Below are positions 53,170-64,000 of a stretch of DNA of 64,000 bases, piece after piece. Below the pieces are notes generated by a model, which saw only the letters and a list, made by a program, of their open reading frames with translations, was not told the origin of the DNA and made no database searches. This DNA is from Thermasporomyces composti. GTDB lineage: Bacteria > Actinomycetota > Actinomycetes > Propionibacteriales > Actinopolymorphaceae. The first letter of the stretch is position 1. Each line of letters starts with the position of its first letter. Both the position numbers and the translations under genes were made by a program. The stretch spans positions 2,108,001 to 2,172,000 of the forward strand of contig NZ_QTUC01000001.1 of the NCBI RefSeq assembly GCF_003386795.1, given 5' to 3'.

Positions 53170-54654
53170 GTGGTCGCGGAACCTGATGCGTTGACGGTCA
53201 CCTGGCGGCAGGTCCGCGAGAACCTCGATCAGGAGCTGCCGGCGACCCACCGGGTCTGGCTCGCCCAGAGCCGCCCGGTCACCCTCCACGGCAACACCGC
53301 CATCGTCGCCGTCCGCGACGACTTCACGCGGACGCAGCTCGAGACCCGGCTGCGGCCTCGCTTGGAAGAGGCGCTGTCCGAAGCGCTCGGCGAGCCGATC
53401 CGTCTCGCCGTCACCGTCGAACCAACACTGTCCCTCGACGAGGAGCACGACCCAGCCTCGGCCAGTGGACTGCCCTCGTCGAGCAGCGCTCCGCCCGAGT
53501 CGGAGCCGCCCACCGACGACGGTGAGGTGCCGCGGTCCGCTCCACCCGCTGGCCGCACCGACGCGTTCACGTTGTCGTCGACGCCGCCGGGTCAGCCGGT
53601 TCGCGCGGACAACGAGCCGCCGCGGCTGAACCCCAAGTACATGTTCGACACGTTCGTCATCGGGTCATCCAACCGCTTCGCGCACGCCGCCGCCGTCGCC
53701 GTCTCCGAAGCGCCGGGCAAGGCCTACAACCCGCTGCTCATCTACGGGGACTCGGGCCTGGGCAAGACGCACCTGCTGCACGCGATCGGCCACTACGTGC
53801 GCAACCTCTTCGCCAACGCGCGGGTCCGGTACGTCTCGAGCGAGGAGTTCACGAACGACTTCATCAACTCGATCCGGGACGACAAGGCGGCGACGTTCCA
53901 GCGTCGCTACCGGGACGTCGACGTCCTCCTCGTCGACGACATCCAGTTCCTCGAGAACAAGGAACGCACGCAAGAGGAGTTCTTCCACACCTTCAACGCC
54001 CTCCACAACGCCAACAAGCAGATCGTCATCTCCTCCGACCGGCCTCCGAAGCGGCTCGAGACGTTGGAGGACCGGCTGCGCAACCGGTTCGAGTGGGGGC
54101 TCATCACCGACATCCAGCCGCCCGACCTCGAGACCCGGATCGCGATCCTGCGCAAGAAGGCCGCCCAGGAGCGGCTCTCCGCGCCACCTGAGGTCCTGGA
54201 GTTCATCGCGAGCAAGATCCAGACCAACATCCGGGAGCTCGAGGGCGCCCTCATCCGGGTCACGGCCTTCGCCAGCCTCAATCGCCAGCCGGTCGACCTC
54301 GCGCTCGCCGAGATCGTCCTCAAGGACCTCATCCCGACCGGCGGCGAGCCCGAGATCACCGCGAGCCAGATCATGGCGCAGACCGCGGCGTACTTCGGCC
54401 TGTCGATGGAGGACCTCTGTGGCTCCAGCCGCAGCCGGGTCCTCGTCACCGCCCGGCAGATCGCGATGTACCTGTGCCGTGAGCTGACCGACCTGTCCCT
54501 GCCCAAGATCGGGCAGCAGTTCGGGGGTCGTGACCACACCACGGTCATGCACGCCGACCGCAAGATCCGCCAGCTCATGGCGGAGCGCCGCAGCGTCTAC
54601 AACCAGGTCACTGAGCTGACGAACCGGATCAAGCAGCAGGCCCGGTCGTCCTGA
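53170..54654 (+). CDS. dnaA: Chromosomal replication initiator DnaA
   Basis: 494 residues in four domains: domain I (about 1-90), a Pro/Ser/Glu-rich linker domain II (about 95-160), the AAA+ domain III with Walker [10 protein letters not shown] (193-201) and Walker [10 protein letters not shown], and domain IV ending in the DnaA signature [14 protein letters not shown]. It melts oriC and loads DnaB. GTG 53170 follows GAGGGAG. Flanked by DnaA-box arrays on both sides. Confidence 0.99.
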   Translation: MVAEPDALTVTWRQVRENLDQELPATHRVWLAQSRPVTLHGNTAIVAVRDDFTRTQLETRLRPRLEEALSEALGEPIRLAVTVEPTLSLDEEHDPASASGLPSSSSAPPESEPPTDDGEVPRSAPPAGRTDAFTLSSTPPGQPVRADNEPPRLNPKYMFDTFVIGSSNRFAHAAAVAVSEAPGKAYNPLLIYGDSGLGKTHLLHAIGHYVRNLFANARVRYVSSEEFTNDFINSIRDDKAATFQRRYRDVDVLLVDDIQFLENKERTQEEFFHTFNALHNANKQIVISSDRPPKRLETLEDRLRNRFEWGLITDIQPPDLETRIAILRKKAAQERLSAPPEVLEFIASKIQTNIRELEGALIRVTAFASLNRQPVDLALAEIVLKDLIPTGGEPEITASQIMAQTAAYFGLSMEDLCGSSRSRVLVTARQIAMYLCRELTDLSLPKIGQQFGGRDHTTVMHADRKIRQLMAERRSVYNQVTELTNRIKQQARSS

Positions 54655-55170
54655 CCCGCCGCCGACCGCCGTCATCCACAGCGATCGTCCACAGGCGATC
54701 GGGTCACGCGCAGACAACCGGCGGTCCACGAGGGCTCGCCGTGCTCCTGTTGATCTTCATCCACAGGCTTTCCCCACCCGTGGATATCCGCGTGTCCGAA
54801 CCGGACACGCATACCCAGGGCCTGCGCACAACCTGGGGACAACCCTGTGGATCAACCCGACGAAGTCGTGGGAACCGCTGTGGATGGTTGGGGACGAACG
54901 CTCGGCGTCCACGGGCCTCCACAAGTCGTCCCCGTTCGATCCACAGCCTGAGTGGGCAACGATCGACGCGCTCACCTGGGCGAACGCGAGTTCTCCACAG
55001 TTTCCACTGTCCCTATGAAGAGACCGAGTCTCCCTAACGAGAAAGACAAGACCTCCACAATCCACAAGCCGACCCGCCTCCACCCGAACCCGCCATGGCG
55101 GTGTACCGTCGACCTTCCCTGGCGGTCTCTTCCGTCTGCCGCCCGCCCTATCTCAAGGAGGCGATGAGCG
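54655..55170. other. oriC: Replication origin oriC (DnaA-box array)
   Basis: 516 bp between dnaA and dnaN, the usual actinobacterial origin position. At least nine DnaA-box-like 9-mers in both orientations: TCATCCACA (54672-54680, 54757-54765), TCGTCCACA (54685-54693), TGTGGATCA (54846-54854), TGTGGATGG (54879-54887), CGATCCACA (54937-54945), TTCTCCACA (54991-54999), ACCTCCACA (55051-55059) and CAATCCACA (55058-55066). Most differ by one or two bases from TTGTCCACA/TTATCCACA, as expected for weak origin boxes. An inverted repeat CGTGTCCG/CGGACACG (54791-54809) lies in the middle. The least GC-rich stretch (about 55010-55070) is a candidate unwinding site. Confidence 0.9.
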
Positions 55171-56316
55171 GTGAAGTTCCGCGTCGACCGTGACGTTCTC
55201 GCTGACACCGTGGCGTGGGTGGCGCGCAGCCTCCCCAACCGGCCGTCGCTCCCGGTGCTGGCCGGGATGCTCATCGAGGCCCGTGACGGTGAGATCGTGT
55301 TCTCGGGCTTCGACTACGAGACCTCGGCGCGCGTCTCCGTCCCGGCCGAGGTCGCCGTCGAAGGAACGGCGCTGGTGTCGGGGCGGTTGCTCGCCGACAT
55401 CAGCCGGAGCCTGCCGGCTCAGCCGGTCGACATCACCGCCGAGGGCGGCAAGGTGGTCGTGACCTGTCGGAGCGCTCGCTTCACCGTGCAGACGCTGCCG
55501 ACCGAGGACTACCCCGAGCTCCCCGAGATGCCCACCGCGTCGGGCACGGTCAAGGCGGACGTCTTCGCTCACGCCGTCGGCCAGGTGGCGGTCGCGGCGG
55601 GCCGCGACGACATGCTCCCGGTCCTCACCGGCGTGCGCATCGAGATCGAGGGGTCCTCCGTCACGCTCGCCGCCACCGACCGCTACCGGCTCGCGGTCCG
55701 GGAGTTCACCTGGACGCCCGAGCGTCCGGACATGTCGGCCACCGCCCTGGTGCCGGCTCGCGTGCTCGCGGACACCGCCAAAGCGTTCGCCTCGGGCTCG
55801 GAGATCACGATCGCCCTCGCCAACCCCGGTTCGGGCACGGGCGAGGGCTTGATCGGCTTCGCCGGCTCCACCGGCGCGGTGATGCGGCGGACGACCACGC
55901 GCCTGTTGGAAGGGGAGTTCCCGAAGTACCGCACGCTGTTCCCGGCGGAGCAGCAGACCATCGCTCGCGTCGAGACCGGGCCGTTCGTCGAGTCGCTGAA
56001 GCGAGTGGCGCTCGTGGCCGAGCGGAACACCCCGATCCGCCTCACCTTGGACGACGGCATCGCCACCCTCGAGGCCGGCAGCAGCGACGAGGCGCAGGCG
56101 TCGGAGTCGATCGAGGCGTCGATCGAGGGCGAACCCTTGACGATCGGCTTCAACCCTCACTACCTGCTCGACGGGCTGAGCGCCATCGACGCGCCGATGG
56201 CGCAGTTCGCGTTCACCCAGCCCACCCGCCCGGCTGTGCTGACGGGTGTGTCCGAGTCCTCCGAGCCTGAGTCCGACTATCGATACCTGCTCATGCCGGT
56301 TCGGCTGCAACACTGA
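55171..56316 (+). CDS. dnaN: DNA polymerase III beta sliding clamp
   Basis: 381 residues, three repeated clamp domains, beginning MKFRVDRDVLADTVAWVARSL and ending YRYLLMPVRLQH with the conserved MPxR C-terminus that closes the partner-binding pocket. Tethers polymerase III to DNA. GTG 55171 has AAGGAGG nine bases upstream; an ATG two codons earlier is out of frame. Confidence 0.98.
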   Translation: MKFRVDRDVLADTVAWVARSLPNRPSLPVLAGMLIEARDGEIVFSGFDYETSARVSVPAEVAVEGTALVSGRLLADISRSLPAQPVDITAEGGKVVVTCRSARFTVQTLPTEDYPELPEMPTASGTVKADVFAHAVGQVAVAAGRDDMLPVLTGVRIEIEGSSVTLAATDRYRLAVREFTWTPERPDMSATALVPARVLADTAKAFASGSEITIALANPGSGTGEGLIGFAGSTGAVMRRTTTRLLEGEFPKYRTLFPAEQQTIARVETGPFVESLKRVALVAERNTPIRLTLDDGIATLEAGSSDEAQASESIEASIEGEPLTIGFNPHYLLDGLSAIDAPMAQFAFTQPTRPAVLTGVSESSEPESDYRYLLMPVRLQH

Positions 56317-56502
56317 ACGAGCGGCCTGGGAGGGGCCGGGAGAGCCGACGTCACCTGAGGGGATGCGTCACCAGGGGACCTTGGACGCGGCGTGGGCGCC
56401 CGTCCTGGTGCCTCACAGACGGGGCGGCCGGCATCGGCCCGGCCGTGGCGCCCCTCCTGGGGCCCGTACCCAGCCGGCCGGAGCAGAGAGGGGACGTCTG
56501 CC

Positions 56503-57408
56503 ATGGAGATCGGGCTCGTCGGTCTGGGCAAGATGGGCGCCAATATGCGGGAGCGGTTGCGCGCCAAGGGGCACACCGTCGTGGGCTACGACAGGAATCC
56601 CGCCGTGTCGGACGTGTCGAGCCTGTCCGAGATGGTCTCGGCGCTCCCACGCCCCCGGGCCGTCTGGGTGATGGTGCCGGCCGGGGAGCCGACGAGGTCG
56701 GTGATCACCGACCTCGCCGAGCTCCTCGACGAGGGCGACGTGGTGGTGGACGGCGGCAACTCCCGCTGGACCGACGACCAGTACCACGCCGAGCTGCTCG
56801 GGCGTCGAGGTGTGGGCTTCGTCGACTGCGGCGTGTCCGGTGGGGTCTGGGGCAGAACCCAGGGATACGCGCTCATGTGCGGCGGAGACCCGGCCCACGT
56901 CGACCAGGTCCGACCGGTGATGGACGCTCTCAAGCCGGAGGGCGGGTTGGGCTTCGTGCACGCGGGTAAGGTCGGCGCCGGACACTTCGCGAAGATGGTC
57001 CACAACGGCATCGAGTACGGCCTCATGCAGGCGTACGCCGAGGGCTACGAGCTCCTGCAGACCACCAAGATCGTCGACAACGTCGCCGACGTGTTCCGCT
57101 CCTGGCGGGAAGGCACCGTCATCCGCTCCTGGTTGCTCGACCTGCTCGTGGAGGCGATGGAGTCGGGCGAGCTGGACAGGATCCGCGGCTACGCCGAGGA
57201 CTCCGGGGAGGGGCGCTGGACCGTCGAGGCCGCCATCGAGCACGCTGTCCCGCTCCCGGTCATCTCGGCGGCGCTCTTCGCCCGCTTCACCTCCCGGCAA
57301 CCGGACTCCCCCGCCATGAAGGCCGTGGCGGCGATGCGGAAGCAGTTCGGCGGGCACGCCGTCCTGCCGAGCTCCAGCGCGGTCCGCCCAGACACCGACG
57401 CGCCCTAG
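56503..57408 (+). CDS. gnd: 6-phosphogluconate dehydrogenase (decarboxylating), short type
   Basis: 301 residues, the short GndA/YqeC type. N-terminal Rossmann motif [13 protein letters not shown], catalytic region [18 protein letters not shown], and [22 protein letters not shown] with the catalytic Lys and Asn. Makes ribulose 5-phosphate and reduced cofactor. Its place between dnaN and recF is the Streptomyces arrangement. ATG 56503 follows GAGAGGGG; the longer frame to 56392 is not family-like. Confidence 0.93.
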   Translation: MEIGLVGLGKMGANMRERLRAKGHTVVGYDRNPAVSDVSSLSEMVSALPRPRAVWVMVPAGEPTRSVITDLAELLDEGDVVVDGGNSRWTDDQYHAELLGRRGVGFVDCGVSGGVWGRTQGYALMCGGDPAHVDQVRPVMDALKPEGGLGFVHAGKVGAGHFAKMVHNGIEYGLMQAYAEGYELLQTTKIVDNVADVFRSWREGTVIRSWLLDLLVEAMESGELDRIRGYAEDSGEGRWTVEAAIEHAVPLPVISAALFARFTSRQPDSPAMKAVAAMRKQFGGHAVLPSSSAVRPDTDAP

Positions 57409-57484
57409 GCGGCCTCGCATCGACCCGCAGAAGTCACAGCCACAACTCCACGGGCCACAGCCACGTCGCGGCCGACCCCTGAAC

Positions 57485-57536
57485 ACCGACCCCCGAATAC
57501 CGACCCCCGAATACCGACCCCCGAATACCGACACTG
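57485..57536. repeat. 14-bp tandem repeat before recF
   Basis: The unit ACCGACCCCCGAAT occurs three times in a row (57485-57526), followed by a partial fourth (ACCGACACTGAA). It ends 15 bp before the recF GTG and leaves no normal ribosome-binding site there. Confidence 0.85.
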
Positions 57537-57550
57537 AAACGATCGCCACC

Positions 57551-58663
57551 GTGTACGTCTCGCGCCTGTCCCTCACGGACTTCCGCAACTACCCGAGCGC
57601 CGAGGTCTCCCTGGAACCCGGCGTCTCGATCTTCGTCGGGCTCAACGGGCAGGGCAAGACGAACCTGGTGGAGGCGGTGGCCTACCTCGCCACCCTGAGC
57701 TCGCACCGGGTTGCCAGCGACGCTCCCTTGATCCGGTCCGGCGCCGAGTACGCGATCGTTCGGGGCGAGGTGGTCCGCCAGGGGCGCCGCGCCCTCATCG
57801 AGATCCAGATCATTCCGGGCCGCTCCAACCGCGCCCGGCTGAACCGTGCGCCGGTCTCCAGGCCCCGCGACGTCGCGGGCATTCTCCGGACCGTGGTGTT
57901 CGCGCCGGAGGACTTGGCGCTCGTCAAAGGTGACCCGGACACCCGTCGGCGCTTCCTCGACGACCTGCTGGTGGCCCGGGCGCCTCGCCTCGCGGGCGTC
58001 CGACAGGACTACGACCGCGTCCTCAAACAGCGCAACACCCTGCTCAAGACAGCTCAGCAGGCCTCGTCGGGGGCGCTGCGCACGCTCGACGTGTGGGACG
58101 TCCACCTCGCTCGCCTCGGCGGGGAGCTGCTGGCCGCACGCCTGGCCACGGTCGAGGTGCTGCGTCCGCTGGTCGCGAAGGCGTACGCGCAGGTCTCGCC
58201 TGGGCACCACGACGCCCGGATCGACTACCGCAGCGGCACCGACTTGGGCGACGCCACCTCGGCAGAGGACCTCGCCGCGAGGCTCGCCGCCGCGCTCGCC
58301 GATCGACGGGACGAGGAGGTGCGGCGTGGTGTGTCCCTGGTCGGCCCGCATCGGGACGACCTCCTCCTGAGTCTCGGGGAGTTCCCGGCGAAGGGCTACG
58401 CCAGCCATGGCGAGAGCTGGTCGATGGCGCTGGCCCTGCGGCTGGCGGCGTACGACCTGCTGTGTGAGGACGGCGGGGAGCCGGTGCTCATCCTCGACGA
58501 CGTGTTCGCCGAGCTCGACGCCGGACGGCGGAGCCGACTGGCGGCGCTGGTGGCGCACGCTGAGCAGGTTCTGGTGACGGCTGCCGTACCCGAGGACATC
58601 CCCGCGGAGTTGAACGGTGTGCGGTACGAGGTCGCCGGAGGGGAGGTGCGTCGTGTCGACTGA
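57551..58663 (+). CDS. recF: DNA replication/repair protein RecF
   Basis: 370 residues of the SMC-like ABC ATPase family: Walker [10 protein letters not shown] (30-38), signature and Walker B near the C-terminus ([11 protein letters not shown]). Helps load RecA at gaps. The GTG start lies after a 14-bp tandem repeat without a Shine-Dalgarno. The DciA-like gene overlaps its end by 11 nt. Confidence 0.96.
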   Translation: MYVSRLSLTDFRNYPSAEVSLEPGVSIFVGLNGQGKTNLVEAVAYLATLSSHRVASDAPLIRSGAEYAIVRGEVVRQGRRALIEIQIIPGRSNRARLNRAPVSRPRDVAGILRTVVFAPEDLALVKGDPDTRRRFLDDLLVARAPRLAGVRQDYDRVLKQRNTLLKTAQQASSGALRTLDVWDVHLARLGGELLAARLATVEVLRPLVAKAYAQVSPGHHDARIDYRSGTDLGDATSAEDLAARLAAALADRRDEEVRRGVSLVGPHRDDLLLSLGEFPAKGYASHGESWSMALALRLAAYDLLCEDGGEPVLILDDVFAELDAGRRSRLAALVAHAEQVLVTAAVPEDIPAELNGVRYEVAGGEVRRVD

Positions 58664-59390
58664 GCCGCCCGCACGATCGTCGTCCTCCCGGTCGCCGTCG
58701 TCCTCCCGGTCGCCGTCTCCTCCACCACCGGCTCCGTCATCGTCGCCTCCCCGCTCACCCTCGTCGGGTCCAGCCTCGTCGGGTCCAGCCTCGTCGGGTC
58801 CAGCCTCGTCGGGTCCGGTCTCGTCGGGTCCGGCGTCGTCAGGAACTGCCGCGGGGGCGGACCTGTCGTGGGACCCCGCTGGCCTCGACCTGGCTCGCGC
58901 GGTCGCGGCGTCGCTGAGCGCGGCCGGACGGCCGAGCCGTCCACGGGGCCGCGCCGGCACCGGTGCCCGGTCGAGAGGGACGACGGGCCGCTCGGGCGCC
59001 GAGGCCACCCTGTCCGGCGCCGCGCCTGACGACCGTGATCCTCAGCACCTCGACGCGGCGATCGAGCGGCTCGTCCACGAGCGGGGCTGGGTGACCGAGG
59101 TCGCGGTCGCCGGCGCGATCGCGCGGTGGGACGTCATCGTCGGCCCGGAGGTCGCCGCGCACTGCCGGGCGGTGCGCTTCGCCGACGGGGAGCTGACCGT
59201 CCAGGCCGATTCCACGGCGTGGGCGACCCAGGTGCGGCTGCTCGCGCCGAGCCTGGTTCGGCGTCTGAACGAGGAGCTCGGGGATGGAACGGTGCGCCGG
59301 GTGACCGTGGTCGGCCCGTCGGCGCCGAGGTGGCGCGGGCGCTCCCGCCGCACCCGCGACAGTCGGGGGCCTCGAGACACCTACGGGTGA
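58653..59390 (+). CDS. dciA: DciA-like helicase-loading protein (DUF721) with SSGPA-repeat tail
   Basis: 245 residues. The C-terminal ~100 residues form the DUF721/DciA fold ([39 protein letters not shown]), which in actinobacteria loads or activates DnaB. The first ~110 residues are Ser/Pro/Gly-rich with five or six SSGPA units. GTG 58653 has GGAGGGGAGG upstream and overlaps recF by 11 nt. Same place as Rv0004, between recF and gyrB. Confidence 0.9.
   Translation: MSTEPPARSSSSRSPSSSRSPSPPPPAPSSSPPRSPSSGPASSGPASSGPASSGPVSSGPASSGTAAGADLSWDPAGLDLARAVAASLSAAGRPSRPRGRAGTGARSRGTTGRSGAEATLSGAAPDDRDPQHLDAAIERLVHERGWVTEVAVAGAIARWDVIVGPEVAAHCRAVRFADGELTVQADSTAWATQVRLLAPSLVRRLNEELGDGTVRRVTVVGPSAPRWRGRSRRTRDSRGPRDTYG
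58761..58850 (+). repeat. 15-bp tandem repeats encoding SSGPA in DciA
   Basis: TCGTCGGGTCCAGCC occurs three times exactly (58761-58805), followed by two near-copies (to 58835) and a degenerate sixth. The frame is preserved. Confidence 0.95.
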
Positions 59391-61765
<2,375 letters not shown>

Positions 61766-61869
61766 GCCGGCGACCTGCCTGTGCGACCGTCGTTGACCCC
61801 GGCTCGGATGGACGAGATCCGACGTCGCGTCTCCACCACCCCCCACGGAACGTCTGCTGAGGAACGACA

Positions 61870-64000
61870 GTGACCGACGACACCACCGCCACGCCACCCG
61901 CGCCTCCGCTGCGCATCAACACCGTCGACCTCCAGGTCGAGATGCAGCGCAACTACCTCGAGTACGCGATGAGCGTCATCGTGGGGCGTGCGCTGCCTGA
62001 CGTCCGTGACGGGTTGAAGCCGGTCCACGTCCGGGTGCTGTACGCCATGTACGACGGTGGATACCGGCCCGACCGCGGCTTCTCCAAGTGCTCGCGGGTG
62101 GTCGGCGACGTCATGGGTCAGTACCACCCCCACGGCGACCAGGCGATCTACGACACCCTCGTGGGCCTGGCGCAGCCGTGGACGAAGCGCTACCCGCTCG
62201 TGCACGGGCAGGGCAACTTCGGGTCGCCCGGCAACGACCCGCCGGCCGCGATGCGGTACACCGAATGTCGTCTCGCACCGCTCGCCATGGAGATGGTGCG
62301 CGACATCGACGAGGAGACCGTCGACTTCCGGCCCAACTACGACGGTCGCGGCCAAGAGCCGGTCGTCCTGCCCAGCCGGTTCCCCAACCTTCTGGTCAAC
62401 GGCTCCGCCGGCATCGCCGTCGGCATGGCGACGAACATCCCCCCGCACAACATGCGGGAGGTGGCCGACGCCGCCCTGTGGGCGCTGGAGCACCCTGACG
62501 CCACCCGGGAGGAGTTGCTCGAGGCCGCGATGGAGCGGATCCAGGGGCCTGACTTCCCCACGGGTGCGCTCATCGTCGGGCGTAAGGGCATCGAGGACAC
62601 CTATCGCACGGGCCGCGGCTCGATCACGATGCGGGCGGTCGTCGACATCGAGGAGGACTCGAAGGGTCGGACGTGCCTCGTCATCACCGAGCTGCCGTAC
62701 CAGGTGAACCCTGACAACCTGGCGCAGCGCATCGCCGAGCTGGCGGACTCCGGCAAGGTGGCGGGCATCGCCGACGTCCGGGACGACTCCTCGTCGCGGA
62801 CCGGTCAGCGGCTCGTGGTGATCCTCAAGCGGGACGCGATCGCCAAGGTCGTCCTCAACAACCTCTACAAGCACACCCAGCTGCAGGAGACCTTCGGCGC
62901 CAACATGCTGGCCTTGGTCGACGGGATCCCGCGCACGCTGACCCTCGACCAGTTCATCACCTACTGGATCGACCACCAGCTCGACGTCATCCAACGACGG
63001 ACCCGGTTCCGACTCCGCAAGGCGGAGGAGGAGGCCCACATCTACCGAGGCCTGGTCCGGGCGCTCGACGCGCTGGACGAGGTCATCGCCCTCATCCGGC
63101 GCAGCCCGTCGGCTGACGAGGCGCGGAACGGTCTGATGGACCTCCTCGGCATCGACGAGCTGCAGGCGCGGGCGATCCTCGACATGCAGCTGCGCCGGCT
63201 GGCCGCGCTCGAGCGTCAGCAGATCATCGACCACCTGCGGGAGCTGGAGGCGCGCATCGCCGACCTGCAGGACATCCTCGCCACACCGCAGCGGCAGCGA
63301 CAGATCGTCGCCGAGGAGCTGACCCAGATCGTCGAGCGGTACGGCGACGAGCGGCGGACGAAGATCATCCCGTCCGACGGCGACCTCACCGCGGCCGACC
63401 TGATCCCGGACGAGGACGTCGTCGTCACCATCACCATGGACGGCTACGCCAAGCGCACCAAGGCCGACCTCTACCGCAGCCAGCGACGGGGCGGCAAGGG
63501 CGTGCGCGGGGCCGCGCTTCGAGGCGGCGACGTCGTCAAGCACCTGTTCGTCACCCGCACCCACCACTGGATCTTGTTCTTCACCAACCGGGGTCGGGTG
63601 TATCGGGCGAAGGCGTACGAACTTCCCGAAGCGCCACGGGACGCCAAGGGCGGGCACGTCGCCGGGCTGCTGTCGTTCCAGCCGGACGAGCACATCGCCG
63701 CGGTGCTCGCGATCGAGAACTACCAGCAGGCGCCCTACCTCGTGCTGGCGACGAAGAAGGGCCTGGTCAAGAAGACGGCTCTGCAGGAGTACGACTCCAA
63801 CCGCGCCGCCGGCATCATCGCGCTCAACTTCCGCGACCCCGAGGACGAGCTCGTCGGCGCCGAGCTGGTCGGGCCCGAGGACGACCTGCTGCTGGTGTCG
63901 CGCAAAGGCCAGGCGGTGCGGTTCCGGGCCGATGACGAGCAGCTCCGACCCATGGGTCGGGCGACCTCGGGCGTGACCGGCATGCGCTTCCGCGAGGGTG
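61870..64000 (+). CDS. gyrA: DNA gyrase subunit A (partial, runs off the window)
   Basis: The first 710 codons of GyrA, with no stop before the window edge. GTG 61870 has GAGGAA five bases upstream. Catalytic Tyr130 is in AMRYTECRL. The quinolone-resistance region reads [13 protein letters not shown] (Asp90, Gln91, Ala92, Asp95): the position of E. coli Ser83 is Gln. The tower, coiled coil and the first blades of the C-terminal pinwheel ([22 protein letters not shown], the GyrA-box QRRGGKG) are present. Nicks and reseals DNA with GyrB. Confidence 0.98.
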   Translation, partial: MTDDTTATPPAPPLRINTVDLQVEMQRNYLEYAMSVIVGRALPDVRDGLKPVHVRVLYAMYDGGYRPDRGFSKCSRVVGDVMGQYHPHGDQAIYDTLVGLAQPWTKRYPLVHGQGNFGSPGNDPPAAMRYTECRLAPLAMEMVRDIDEETVDFRPNYDGRGQEPVVLPSRFPNLLVNGSAGIAVGMATNIPPHNMREVADAALWALEHPDATREELLEAAMERIQGPDFPTGALIVGRKGIEDTYRTGRGSITMRAVVDIEEDSKGRTCLVITELPYQVNPDNLAQRIAELADSGKVAGIADVRDDSSSRTGQRLVVILKRDAIAKVVLNNLYKHTQLQETFGANMLALVDGIPRTLTLDQFITYWIDHQLDVIQRRTRFRLRKAEEEAHIYRGLVRALDALDEVIALIRRSPSADEARNGLMDLLGIDELQARAILDMQLRRLAALERQQIIDHLRELEARIADLQDILATPQRQRQIVAEELTQIVERYGDERRTKIIPSDGDLTAADLIPDEDVVVTITMDGYAKRTKADLYRSQRRGGKGVRGAALRGGDVVKHLFVTRTHHWILFFTNRGRVYRAKAYELPEAPRDAKGGHVAGLLSFQPDEHIAAVLAIENYQQAPYLVLATKKGLVKKTALQEYDSNRAAGIIALNFRDPEDELVGAELVGPEDDLLLVSRKGQAVRFRADDEQLRPMGRATSGVTGMRFREG

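Overview
This window comes from a high-GC (about 70%) actinomycete chromosome and spans the replication origin. The evidence is dnaA, an intergenic array of DnaA-box-like 9-mers, dnaN, recF, gyrB and gyrA on one side, and rpmH-rnpA-yidD-yidC-jag-rsmG-parA-parB with three parS sites on the other. The order rpsF-ssb-rpsR-rplI-(MATE)-dnaB, femX-racemase, ponA-DUF5318, padR-ino1, cca-DUF6049-murJ-sigM-trxB-trxA-cwlM and dnaA-dnaN-gnd-recF matches the core layout known from Streptomyces and, in part, Mycobacterium. I cannot place the organism to family from sequence alone. Many starts are GTG, and several genes have a TAnnnT-like box exactly 6-7 nt before the start codon, which suggests frequent leaderless transcription.

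Layout. 1-6 kb: an accessory metabolic block (end of a fused anthranilate synthase, a D-2-hydroxyglutarate/lactate dehydrogenase-like flavo-iron-sulfur protein, an amidase, a BtrH-like protein). 6-15.4 kb: dnaB, a MATE exporter, a voltage-gated cation channel, the rplI-rpsR-ssb-rpsF operon, endonuclease IV, and a FemX-like/PLP racemase pair. 15.4-23 kb: an envelope cluster read leftward (DUF5318, PBP1 ponA, GT87-type and PIG-V-type mannosyltransferases). 23-29.6 kb: PadR, inositol-phosphate synthase, CCA-adding enzyme and a secreted DUF6049 protein. 29.6-38 kb: murJ, a pseudokinase with a discoidin-like domain, an ECF sigma factor and its anti-sigma, trxB, trxA and the CwlM-like amidase. 38-47 kb: GNAT, aminotransferase, Ddl-like ligase, then an accessory stretch with a frameshifted membrane gene, an APH-IMPase fusion, a decayed region and a TetR/MFS efflux pair. 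47-64 kb: parB to gyrA through oriC.

How it works together. The window holds replication initiation (DnaA, oriC, DnaN, DciA, DnaB, gyrase, Ssb), segregation (ParAB/parS), membrane-protein insertion (YidC/YidD) and the peptidoglycan supply line (MurJ, pseudokinase, PonA, FemX, CwlM, Ddl-like). Three extracytoplasmic-stress-type promoters can be read directly: GGAAC-N17-CGTCG upstream of the pseudokinase-sigM-anti-sigma operon and upstream of cwlM, and GGAAT-N18-GTT upstream of trxB-trxA. They suggest that envelope and thiol stress regulons are wired into this locus.

Most notable for follow-up: the kinase-like/phosphatase fusion at 42.1-43.8 kb, pentapeptide (15-bp) repeat expansions in the N-terminal tails of three unrelated core proteins, a channel with a TGEAW selectivity filter, GyrA with Gln at the quinolone-critical Ser83 position, palindromic operators upstream of padR and between tetR and the MFS pump, and DnaA-box clusters outside oriC near dnaB and rplI. 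No rRNA, tRNA, CRISPR array or insertion sequence was recognised.
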